From an uncultured Erysipelotrichaceae bacterium (lineage in GTDB: Bacteria; Bacillota_I; Bacilli_A; RFN20; CAG-826), in the NCBI GenBank assembly GCA_902791085.1, contig CADAUN010000043.1, positions 1 to 9,649 on the forward strand: a stretch of DNA of 9,649 nt, in the 5' to 3' direction. The position numbers were made by a program, and so were the translations under genes. Of the stretch, positions 1 to 5,449 are shown one piece after another. Within the stretch, counting starts at the first letter, position 1, and every line of letters begins with the position of its first letter. A model generated the notes under the pieces. That model worked only from the letters and a program-made list of their open reading frames with translations, did no database searches and was not told the origin of the DNA.

Positions 1-903
1 GGAGTTTGGAGCGATGTTATCGACCTAGATCATTCTCACCCTGAATTAGAGGAATATTTGTCGGATTTATTGCTAAAACGTGTCCAAGAAGGTGTGGATG
101 GGTTTCGCTTTGATGTCGCTTCTTTAATTCCACCTTCTTTCTTCTCGTTAGCCAAACGAAAATGTCAAACCGTCAATCCAGACGTAATCTTTTTAGGAGA
201 AACGGTGGATTCTTGTTTTTTGAATGCAGTCCGTTCCTTGGGATTTCCTGCCTATAGCAATGCCGAATTGTTTTTGTCGGGATTGGATATGGCATACCAT
301 TATGCTTCATGGCAGTGGTTACGCGAATTCTTAGAAACCAATGACGAGAAGTGTTTGGCTGCCTATCGTTCTGCTTTTAACGTAGAAGCGGCCATGACGC
401 CTAACGACGGCATCATCGTCAGGGCGGTCGAAAATCATGACAACCGTCGCATCGCTTCTTATCGTCAATCGCCCTCTTTTGCCAAAAATCTTCTCGCTTT
501 CTCTTCTTTCACGCGCGGACCGATGTTCTTGTATATGGGAGAAGAAGATCGTGCTGAAAAATTGCCTTCCTTGTTTGAAAAAGAGACCATCGATTGGCAT
601 CACGACAAAGACTGCCTCGCCTTTGTGAAACGATTGATCGCCTTAAAAAAGCGGCCGGAAAACGAAACATTGTTAACCAGTATTGCTTTGCCTAGCTCTG
701 GAGAAACGTTGCTCATCGAAAACACCTATTCTAATCATCGCGAATATGGCTTTTTCAACCTAAATGAAAAGCCAGTCATGATGGACGTTCCTTCTCCCTT
801 ACAAGGAAAGACCATGATCGATTTGTGGAACCAAAAAGAAACGACATTAGGAAAGCAAATCCTAGTCGATTTGCCTTTCATGGTAAGCGAAAAAGAAAAA
901 TAG
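1..903 (+). CDS. GH13 alpha-amylase-family glycoside hydrolase, 3' part (5' end outside window)
   Basis: The frame is open from base 1, giving 300 residues before TAG at 901-903; the start codon and conserved region I lie outside the window, so the TTG at 58 is not a real start. Visible GH13 signatures are region II GFRFDVAS with nucleophile Asp38 (codon 112-114), region III FLGET with acid/base Glu67 (199-201), and region IV VENHDN with His146-Asp147 (436-441). All core catalytic residues expected in this part are present. Region IV and the following segment resemble classical alpha-amylases. The last ~90 residues would be the small C-terminal beta domain. The family hydrolyses or transfers alpha-glucosidic bonds in starch- or glycogen-like glucans. 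No signal peptide can be judged without the N-terminus. Exact specificity is undetermined. It is not a usual oriC neighbour and is read towards the origin. Confidence 0.9.
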   Translation, partial: GVWSDVIDLDHSHPELEEYLSDLLLKRVQEGVDGFRFDVASLIPPSFFSLAKRKCQTVNPDVIFLGETVDSCFLNAVRSLGFPAYSNAELFLSGLDMAYHYASWQWLREFLETNDEKCLAAYRSAFNVEAAMTPNDGIIVRAVENHDNRRIASYRQSPSFAKNLLAFSSFTRGPMFLYMGEEDRAEKLPSLFEKETIDWHHDKDCLAFVKRLIALKKRPENETLLTSIALPSSGETLLIENTYSNHREYGFFNLNEKPVMMDVPSPLQGKTMIDLWNQKETTLGKQILVDLPFMVSEKEK

Positions 904-933
904 TCACCACGAAAAGAACGTCTTGCCTCATTA

Positions 934-957
934 CGCCTTCAAAAAGGCGAAAGTTTT
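934..957 (+). terminator. Weak candidate intrinsic terminator after the GH13 gene
   Basis: Six-base-pair stem CGCCTT/AAGGCG (934-939 with 944-949) with a CAAA loop, followed by AAAG and only four T residues. The short T-run, which also forms the start of a DnaA-box-like site, makes it a poor terminator. It is the only hairpin seen between the GH13 stop and the origin. Confidence 0.35.
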
Positions 958-962
958 CCACC
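954..962 (+). promoter_or_regulatory. DnaA-box-like site TTTTCCACC
   Basis: Two mismatches to TTATCCACA (positions 3 and 9). It contains the 9-mer GTTTTCCAC (953-961), which recurs at 1138-1146 and 2727-2735 and inverted at 1170-1178. Confidence 0.5.
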
Positions 963-987
963 GTCTGCCTATGAAAACATTTCTCTT

Positions 988-1002
988 TGTTTTCTCCACA
1001 AT
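988..1002 (+). repeat. 15-bp inverted repeat, left arm, containing DnaA box TTCTCCACA
   Basis: TGTTTTCTCCACAAT. Its exact reverse complement is at 1218-1232. The DnaA-box core 992-1000 has one mismatch (C for A at position 3). A third, direct copy of the inner 11-mer TTTTCTCCACA is at 1108-1118. Confidence 0.8.
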
Positions 1003-1029
1003 CTTTGTGAATTGAAGGATTGTGAATTT

Positions 1030-1038
1030 GGTGGATAA
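1030..1038 (-). promoter_or_regulatory. DnaA box, one mismatch (TTATCCACC on - strand)
   Basis: Reads GGTGGATAA on the + strand; only the last position of the box departs from consensus. It sits at the left edge of an AT-rich stretch (1039-1110). Confidence 0.7.
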
Positions 1039-1109
1039 GGTATTTTTAATTCGATGAACAGAAATCTTTTCTTATATAGAAAAAGGTAAGTAAATCTAAG
1101 AAAATCATT

Positions 1110-1118
1110 TTCTCCACA
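1110..1118 (+). promoter_or_regulatory. DnaA box, one mismatch (TTCTCCACA)
   Basis: Direct copy of the core in the 15-bp inverted repeat arms; the shared block is TTTTCTCCACA at 1108-1118. Confidence 0.65.
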
Positions 1119-1136
1119 TTGCGGTATTTCAGGAAA

Positions 1137-1179
1137 AGTTTTCCACTATTTGTCCACCATTTTAATTTTGTGGAAAACT
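1137..1179. repeat. 10-bp perfect inverted repeat enclosing a third DnaA-like box
   Basis: AGTTTTCCAC (1137-1146) and its exact reverse complement GTGGAAAACT (1170-1179) are 23 nt apart. The arms carry box-like sites TTTTCCACT (1139-1147, + strand) and TTTTCCACA (1169-1177, - strand). Between them lies TTGTCCACC (1150-1158). Three box-like sites in 39 bp suggest a cooperative DnaA binding cluster. Confidence 0.65.
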
Positions 1180-1217
1180 CCTTTTCTTCGACCTGTTGTG
1201 ATGTTTCTAGAAGAAAA

Positions 1218-1232
1218 ATTGTGGAGAAAACA
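1218..1232 (-). repeat. 15-bp inverted repeat, right arm, containing DnaA box on - strand
   Basis: ATTGTGGAGAAAACA, the exact reverse complement of 988-1002. Box TTCTCCACA lies on the - strand at 1220-1228. Confidence 0.8.
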
Positions 1233-1257
1233 TTTTCGTCCCGATTTTTATCGAAAT

Positions 1258-1266
1258 TTATCCACA
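1258..1266 (+). promoter_or_regulatory. Perfect consensus DnaA box TTATCCACA
   Basis: Exact consensus match 30 bp before the dnaA start codon. Its position suits DnaA autoregulation as well as origin binding. Confidence 0.88.
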
Positions 1267-1296
1267 AAATCATTACAATTACTCAAGGTATTTTTT

Positions 1297-2661
1297 ATGA
1301 GTGATAAGCCTTCTACATTAGTTGCCATTTGGGATCAAGCCTTGCCGTTGTTGCAAAGAGAATTTGGCGATGACCAAGCTTTCGCCACGTTTTTAGGCGA
1401 TTCTTACATTGATCATATCGACGGAGGAGAAGTTTTTGTTGTTGTCAATTCCTCGGTGGCAGAGACAGTTCTGCAACAAACGAAATATCAGACAATGGTG
1501 AATGAGGTGCTACAACGCATCACGGAATCCAATTTCGTAGCGCGTTTTGTCACCGCGGACAAACTTTCGTCGTATCGTAACGAAAAAGAAGTAGAAAAGC
1601 CTCAATATTTTGCCGATTCTATCTTGAATCCCAATTATACCTTTAAAAATTTCGTCACCGGCCCTTCTAATCGCGAAGCGTTTCAAGCCGCTTTAATCGC
1701 CGCGCAACAGCCAGGCAAGCTTTATAACCCGATTTTGATTTACGGCGATTCTGGATTAGGAAAAACCCATTTGTTGCACGCGATTGGCAACGCGACCAAA
1801 GAGAAATATCCAAAAATGCGCATTCTTTACGTCCACGCGCAAGAATTCTTGGATGAATATATTAAATATGTAAAAGGAGACAAAGAAGGCGCCTCCATTG
1901 TTGATTGGTTTAAAAACTCGGTAGACATGTTGTTAGTGGACGACGTGCAATTCTTATCCAATAAGAAAGCTACCGAAGAGACTTTCTTCTCGATTTATAA
2001 CAATTTTTATCAGAACGGCAAACAAATCGTTCTAACGTCCGATCAACACCCCTCAAAATTAAACGGTTTAGACGATCGGTTAAAGTCCCGTTTTGTGCAA
2101 GGGCTGCCTTTATCCATTCATGCACCAGAAATCGAAACTTGCGTCAATATCTTAAAAACAAGAATACAAGCCAACAATTTGAACATCGGCGACTTTGATC
2201 CTGCCGCGTTAGAGTTCTTGGCCAGGCGCTTTGGCAAGAATGTGCGTGAGCTCGAAGGTGCGTTTGACCGTCTTTTGTTCTATACCATCAACATTCATCC
2301 CATGAAACACATCGATTTAGAAACGGCGATGCGTTCGGTTTCCGGTCTTGTGGATGTCAAAGAAGACGAAGAAAAATTATCCGAACAAAAAATCATCAAT
2401 ACGGTGGCGGATTATTACAACCTTGCTCCATACCAAATTCAAGGGAATGTGCGCACTTCTCAGATTGCTATGGCGCGGCACATTTCAATGTATCTAATCC
2501 GTGTTTTGATGGACGTGCCATTCCAAAAAATCGGGCGTTTCTTTGGTGGCAAGGATCACGCGACGGTGATGAACGGTGTAAACAAGGTGGAAAAGTCGTT
2601 AAAAACTGACACTGCTCTATCGCAAGCCGTAAATGAACTAAAAGCGCGGCTAAAGAAATGA
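1297..2661 (+). CDS. dnaA: Chromosomal replication initiator protein DnaA
   Basis: 454 residues, usual length for Bacilli. DnaA-ATP binds origin boxes, opens the DNA and recruits helicase. Domain I is about residues 1-82 and linker II about 83-110. The AAA+ domain has Walker A GDSGLGKT (150-157), Walker B LLVDD (212-216), sensor I TSD (247-249), box VII DRLKSRF with probable arginine finger Arg265, and sensor II Arg317 in NVRELEG. Domain IV has minor-groove Arg386 and the recognition motif GGKDHAT (417-423). The family motif is usually GGRDHTT, so Arg to Lys and Thr to Ala changes are present. I chose ATG 1297: it begins MSDKPSTLVAIWDQAL like a normal domain I and has AAGG at 1285-1288. An in-frame extension to 1150 would only translate origin DNA. 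Ends with TGA; its promoter region is full of DnaA boxes. Confidence 0.98.
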   Translation: MSDKPSTLVAIWDQALPLLQREFGDDQAFATFLGDSYIDHIDGGEVFVVVNSSVAETVLQQTKYQTMVNEVLQRITESNFVARFVTADKLSSYRNEKEVEKPQYFADSILNPNYTFKNFVTGPSNREAFQAALIAAQQPGKLYNPILIYGDSGLGKTHLLHAIGNATKEKYPKMRILYVHAQEFLDEYIKYVKGDKEGASIVDWFKNSVDMLLVDDVQFLSNKKATEETFFSIYNNFYQNGKQIVLTSDQHPSKLNGLDDRLKSRFVQGLPLSIHAPEIETCVNILKTRIQANNLNIGDFDPAALEFLARRFGKNVRELEGAFDRLLFYTINIHPMKHIDLETAMRSVSGLVDVKEDEEKLSEQKIINTVADYYNLAPYQIQGNVRTSQIAMARHISMYLIRVLMDVPFQKIGRFFGGKDHATVMNGVNKVEKSLKTDTALSQAVNELKARLKK

Positions 2662-2715
2662 GGCCATCGTAAGAATCGAGAAAATGCAAAAAGACGAAAA
2701 GAACAAGAAACAACA

Positions 2716-2768
2716 GGAAAACGCAAGTTTTCCACTTTGTTCACCGTACTTATTGTTAGTATTATTAT
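2716..2768 (+). other. Downstream origin half: box pair, hairpin and DnaA-trio-like unwinding tract
   Basis: The 131-bp dnaA-dnaN spacer contains box-like TTTTCCACT (2728-2736) directly followed by weak TTGTTCACC (2737-2745). After a 4-nt gap comes a phased run TTA TTG TTA GTA TTA TTA (2750-2767), then TAAAA. In Bacillus subtilis the unwinding site lies in this spacer and consists of DnaA boxes followed by trinucleotide repeats (DnaA-trios, 3'-[G/A]A[A/T]-5' on the bound strand). Here every triplet has T in the middle on the + strand, hence A on the other strand, and four of six match the full trio consensus. A perfect 7-bp hairpin with a GCAA loop (2716-2733) overlaps the first box. Unwinding function is inferred. 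Confidence 0.65.
2740..2768 (+). promoter_or_regulatory. Candidate dnaN promoter
   Basis: TTCACC (2740-2745; 4 of 6 to TTGACA), a 17-bp spacer, then TATTAT (2763-2768; 5 of 6 to TATAAT). Predicted start is near 2775, just before the dnaN Shine-Dalgarno. The -35 overlaps the weak DnaA box 2737-2745, so DnaA binding could affect dnaN expression (inference). Confidence 0.4.
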
Positions 2769-2792
2769 AAAAGAAAGAATAGGGAGATAGAT

Positions 2793-3914
2793 ATGCGCTT
2801 CACGATCAATAAAAATGAATTTTTGAAAGGATTGCTCATTGCCTCTCACGCCATCAGTGGCCGTAGCCCCAATCCAACGTTACTTTGCTTCAAGTTAGAA
2901 ATGACGGCAAAAGGATTAGAAGTCACTGCTGATAACGACGACATTGCCATTTGGACTTTGATTCCTTTAATGAATGGCGAAAAAGAAATTATTCGTAATT
3001 ACACTTTTGGTTCTACCCTTATCGTCGCCAATCTTTTGACCAAAGCAGTGCAAATGATGGAAGGTGAAGAAATCTCTCTTGAAGTCATTGATGATCGCAT
3101 TGCCAAAATCGGCGATGGCAAAACAGACTATTCTTTGAATTGCCAAAATGCAGATGAATATCCTGACATCGATTTAGAAAAATCTGGCAATATCTTCTCC
3201 ATTCCTTGCTCTGATTTAACGAAACTTGTGGAGACCACTGCTTTTGCCGCCTTGGACAAAAATACGCGACCCATTTTGATGGCAATCAATCTTCGTGGCG
3301 AAGCAGGACGTTTGACTGCCACTGCAACAGACTCCGCCCGTCTTTCGCGAAAATCTATCGAAATCGATCCTTCTATCCGCTTCTCTGCGAATATTCCCGC
3401 GAAAACCTTGTCGGAAGTTGTTCGTCTTTTCGAAGGTTGCATCGACGTAGAAATCGCCGCCAGCGAACAGAAGATTATTTTTAGTTTCGCCAACACTATC
3501 GTAAAAAGCCGTCTTATTGCTGGTGATTACCCTGTCTCCAGTTCCATCATCCCCACCAACTTCAATTACCGTTTGGATGTGTCCGCTCCGCAGCTCTTAA
3601 GCGCCATCAGCCGCGTTTCTATTTTGTCCACCGATCGCGCCGCGATTGTAAAACTGTCAATGGGGCCAGAGGGCGTTTCTGTTTCTTCTTCCTCTGATCA
3701 AAACGGAAGCGGAGCTGAAGAGATCTCTTCCTTCCGTTATGAAGGCGAACGCTTGGAAGTGGCATTTAACGCCTTGTTTGTCTCGCAAGCGATCCGAGCG
3801 GTCGTTTCCGACGACGTGCAAATGAAATTCATCGGCGAAATGAAACCATTCGTCGTAGTGAATCCAAACGACGATTCTGTGGTAGAGCTTATCACTCCGA
3901 TTCGCACCCGTTAG
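2793..3914 (+). CDS. dnaN: DNA polymerase III subunit beta (sliding clamp)
   Basis: 373 residues, normal length. The protein forms a ring dimer of three repeated ~125-residue domains per subunit, which encircles DNA and tethers the replicative polymerase and other clamp-binding proteins. Recognisable features are the N-terminal MRFTINKNEFLKGL, the central RPILMAINLR and ATDSARLSRK strands, and the C-terminal strand VELITPIRTR, the counterpart of the usual LILPVRTY ending. The start is supported by AGGGAG (2781-2786), 6 nt before ATG. It follows dnaA with a 131-bp spacer carrying origin elements and a candidate promoter of its own, and is followed by a strong terminator, separating it from yaaA-recF. 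Nothing indicates damage. Confidence 0.97.
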   Translation: MRFTINKNEFLKGLLIASHAISGRSPNPTLLCFKLEMTAKGLEVTADNDDIAIWTLIPLMNGEKEIIRNYTFGSTLIVANLLTKAVQMMEGEEISLEVIDDRIAKIGDGKTDYSLNCQNADEYPDIDLEKSGNIFSIPCSDLTKLVETTAFAALDKNTRPILMAINLRGEAGRLTATATDSARLSRKSIEIDPSIRFSANIPAKTLSEVVRLFEGCIDVEIAASEQKIIFSFANTIVKSRLIAGDYPVSSSIIPTNFNYRLDVSAPQLLSAISRVSILSTDRAAIVKLSMGPEGVSVSSSSDQNGSGAEEISSFRYEGERLEVAFNALFVSQAIRAVVSDDVQMKFIGEMKPFVVVNPNDDSVVELITPIRTR

Positions 3915-3927
3915 TCCTTCCTTTACT

Positions 3928-3964
3928 AGGTGGCGATTTTATCGCCGCCTTTTTTCTTTTTTTT
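3928..3964 (+). terminator. Strong intrinsic terminator after dnaN
   Basis: Ten-base-pair stem AGGTGGCGAT/ATCGCCGCCT (3928-3937 with 3941-3950, one T-G wobble) around a TTT loop, running into a 15-nt nearly pure T tract (3950-3964, one C). It lies 13 bp after the dnaN stop codon. Confidence 0.92.
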
Positions 3965-4068
3965 CACAAGATAAAAATCGGAAATCCCTTTTAATGGGGC
4001 AAAAACGGCTTTCTTATGCAAAAAACGGCACAAGATAAGGATAGAGAGCGCAAAATGAAAGAAAATGC
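3965..4068 (+). repeat. Short A-rich direct repeats upstream of the yaaA hairpin
   Basis: The ~100-bp stretch has no convincing gene. CACAAGATAA occurs at 3965-3974 and 4029-4038. AAAAACGGC occurs at 4001-4009 and 4021-4029. AAAAACGGC is complementary to the stem-loop of the next hairpin (GCCGTTTTT, 4077-4085), and AAAAATCG at 3973-3980 is complementary to that hairpin's 3' arm (CGATTTTT, 4090-4097). Confidence 0.6.
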
Positions 4069-4100
4069 AAAATCGAGCCGTTTTTCGCTCGATTTTTGTT
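4069..4100 (+). terminator. Second hairpin terminator, possibly bidirectional or an attenuator of the yaaA operon
   Basis: Perfect 10-bp stem AAAATCGAGC/GCTCGATTTT (4069-4078 with 4087-4096) with an 8-nt loop, ending in ATTTTTGTT. The A-run on the left arm lets it work on either strand. It may back up the dnaN terminator or act on transcripts entering yaaA. Confidence 0.6.
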
Positions 4101-4127
4101 GGCGAAGTTACTACGTAGTAGTAAACT
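4099..4127 (+). promoter_or_regulatory. Candidate promoter of yaaA-recF-gyrB-gyrA with palindrome in its spacer
   Basis: TTGGCG (4099-4104; 4 of 6), a 17-bp spacer, then TAAACT (4122-4127; 4 of 6). The spacer holds the perfect 12-bp palindrome TACTACGTAGTA (4109-4120), a possible operator. The predicted start falls near the Shine-Dalgarno, which weakens the call. No better promoter is visible between the hairpin and the gene. Confidence 0.3.
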
Positions 4128-4148
4128 ATTAACGAGGTTAGAAGATAT

Positions 4149-4370
4149 ATGGCAGAGCCGAAAAAGATTCTCATTCACACCGATTACATCACCCTCGGAC
4201 AGCTTTTGAAGTTAGCTCGTATCGTGGAAGAAGGCGGAGAAGCTAAAGCCTATCTCGCCACTCACGAAATTAAAGTCAACGGAGAAAACGAAAATCGCCG
4301 AGGACGGAAATTGCGAGTGAATGACAAAATCGAACTTCCGGATCTGACTGTCGTACTGGTCGATCAATGA
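4149..4370 (+). CDS. yaaA: S4-domain RNA-binding protein YaaA
   Basis: 73 residues, nearly all one S4 RNA-binding domain: ITLGQLLKLARIVEEGG, then the loop and strand IKVNGENENRRGRKLRVNDKIEL. The usual S4 pattern of two helices, a VNG turn and a basic RxGRKLR segment is visible. It matches the small protein encoded before recF in Bacillus and relatives, linked to ribosome assembly; the RNA target is not evident here. ATG 4149 has GAGG at 4134-4137, 11 nt upstream, a rather long spacing. Its stop overlaps the recF start in ATGA (4367-4370), so the two are likely translationally coupled. It begins the probable operon yaaA-recF-gyrB-gyrA. Confidence 0.93.
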   Translation: MAEPKKILIHTDYITLGQLLKLARIVEEGGEAKAYLATHEIKVNGENENRRGRKLRVNDKIELPDLTVVLVDQ

Positions 4371-5449
4371 TCGTTACACACCTCGAATTGCAGGATTTTC
4401 GTAGCTACCCCTCCGTTTCTCTTGACTTCGTTCCGAGCACGAACGTAGTAACTGGACCTAACGGAAGCGGAAAGACGAATCTTGTCGAAGCGATTTATTA
4501 TTTATCGCTTGGAAAAAGTTGGCGTACGAATGACACCTCGGCATTAATTCGTCGAGGCGCTTCGTTTGCTCTCGTGCGCGCGGATGTGCGCGAGGACGAA
4601 CTCCATCGTCGTATCGAAATCCTCATCACCCCGCAAGGAAGGAAAATTTCCCTGAATGGAAAGGCGATCCGCCGTCTAAGCGAATTGTCACGCCTGGTAA
4701 ATGTTGTTCTCTTCTCACCAGAAGACACCAGCATCTTCAAAGGATCCCCATCAGAGCGAAGGAACTTCCTCGATGTCTCCTTGTCCAAACAATCGCTAGA
4801 CTATTTCTCTTTGATTGGGAAATACAATCGATTGCTCCAAGAGAGAAACGCCGCTTTAAAAAGCCAAGAACCGGACAAAACTTATCTTGAAGTCTTAACG
4901 GACCAACTCATTGAAGTCTCAGAACCGATTGCGCATTATCGCGGCATCTACGTTGACGAATTGAATCGCGTTCTTTCTCCCGTTACTAGTCGTTTATACG
5001 GCAATAAACGGGTTGCCGCTCTTCAATATCGCCCCTTCATCAAAAACCCCGATTTCAAATCCGCCGCCAAAAAAGCGTATCATCGGGCGTTCGAAAGCGA
5101 CCTATATCACAAAGTGACATCGGTTGGTATTCATCGGGAGGACTTTTCATTGCTTCTCGAAGGAAAAGACATCGCTGTCTATGGTTCGCAAGGAGAAAAT
5201 CGACTGGCTTCTATCGCCCTTAAATTGACTCCTTATTTCTTGATTGAGAATCCTGCTAAGAAGCCCTTAGCTGTTCTCGACGACATTTATAGTGAGCTAG
5301 ATGCTTTCCATGCAGAAAGACTCACCGAATTGATTCAAAGCCTTGGCCAAGCGTTTGTTACTTCGGCCGAAGCGACGATAAGCGGTGCTGCGACAATCGA
5401 TGTCGCTATGCACCATGCCACGAGGAGGAAAGAAAATGATGGCAGATGA
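4367..5449 (+). CDS. recF: DNA replication and repair protein RecF
   Basis: 360 residues, normal length. RecF is an SMC/ABC-like ATPase that, with RecO and RecR, helps load RecA on SSB-coated gaps and supports fork restart. It opens with LELQDFRSY, the family's usual first strand. Walker A is GPNGSGKT (30-37), the ABC signature is SQGENRL (274-280, commonly SQGQQRT), and Walker B is LAVLDDIYSELD (301-312) with Asp305-Asp306 and catalytic-position Glu310. No Shine-Dalgarno precedes the ATG; the 4-bp overlap with yaaA suggests coupling. The 3' end overlaps gyrB by 14 bp (5436-5449), so the last RecF codons contain the gyrB ribosome binding site. Confidence 0.97.
   Translation: MIVTHLELQDFRSYPSVSLDFVPSTNVVTGPNGSGKTNLVEAIYYLSLGKSWRTNDTSALIRRGASFALVRADVREDELHRRIEILITPQGRKISLNGKAIRRLSELSRLVNVVLFSPEDTSIFKGSPSERRNFLDVSLSKQSLDYFSLIGKYNRLLQERNAALKSQEPDKTYLEVLTDQLIEVSEPIAHYRGIYVDELNRVLSPVTSRLYGNKRVAALQYRPFIKNPDFKSAAKKAYHRAFESDLYHKVTSVGIHREDFSLLLEGKDIAVYGSQGENRLASIALKLTPYFLIENPAKKPLAVLDDIYSELDAFHAERLTELIQSLGQAFVTSAEATISGAATIDVAMHHATRRKENDGR
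5422..5428 (+). promoter_or_regulatory. Strong Shine-Dalgarno deciding the gyrB start
   Basis: GAGGAGG inside the 3' end of recF lies 7 nt before ATG 5436 (10 nt before the adjacent ATG 5439). It favours 5436 over the earlier in-frame ATG at 5385, which lies within recF without such a site. Confidence 0.85.

Larger units (their letters stand above)
954..1296. other. oriC: Upstream part of the replication origin (oriC): DnaA-box cluster before dnaA
   Basis: The 393-bp gap 904-1296 has no convincing gene but holds nine sites matching seven to nine bases of the DnaA box TTATCCACA, in both orientations, immediately before dnaA. One is perfect (1258-1266). Three are TTCTCCACA, others have TTTTCCAC or TTGTCCACC cores, and one is GGTGGATAA. 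The segment 1039-1110 is AT-rich. This matches the upstream half of a Bacilli-type bipartite origin, with the other half in the dnaA-dnaN spacer. The dnaA promoter must also lie here, but I found no convincing -35/-10 pair; TACAAT at 1274-1279 is a good -10 but would put the transcript start on the Shine-Dalgarno. Confidence 0.9.

Noticed and set aside
1150..1296. In-frame 49-residue extension of DnaA beginning at 1150
   Set aside because: It translates DnaA boxes and inverted repeats, resembles no DnaA N-terminus and has no supporting ribosome site; ATG 1297 begins a normal domain I.
1046..1304. Two short overlapping frames on opposite strands in oriC
   Set aside because: Low-complexity translations of AT-rich origin DNA without family features.
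4016..4132. 38-codon + strand frame before yaaA
   Set aside because: No ribosome site, and it runs through a perfect hairpin and a palindrome; more likely non-coding leader.
3926..4174. Minus-strand 82-codon frame with hydrophobic stretch
   Set aside because: It spans both terminator hairpins and the yaaA start; the Lys and Phe runs come from T- and A-rich terminator DNA.
5385..5435. Earlier in-frame gyrB start
   Set aside because: It lies within recF, and the GAGGAGG at 5422-5428 fits ATG 5436.
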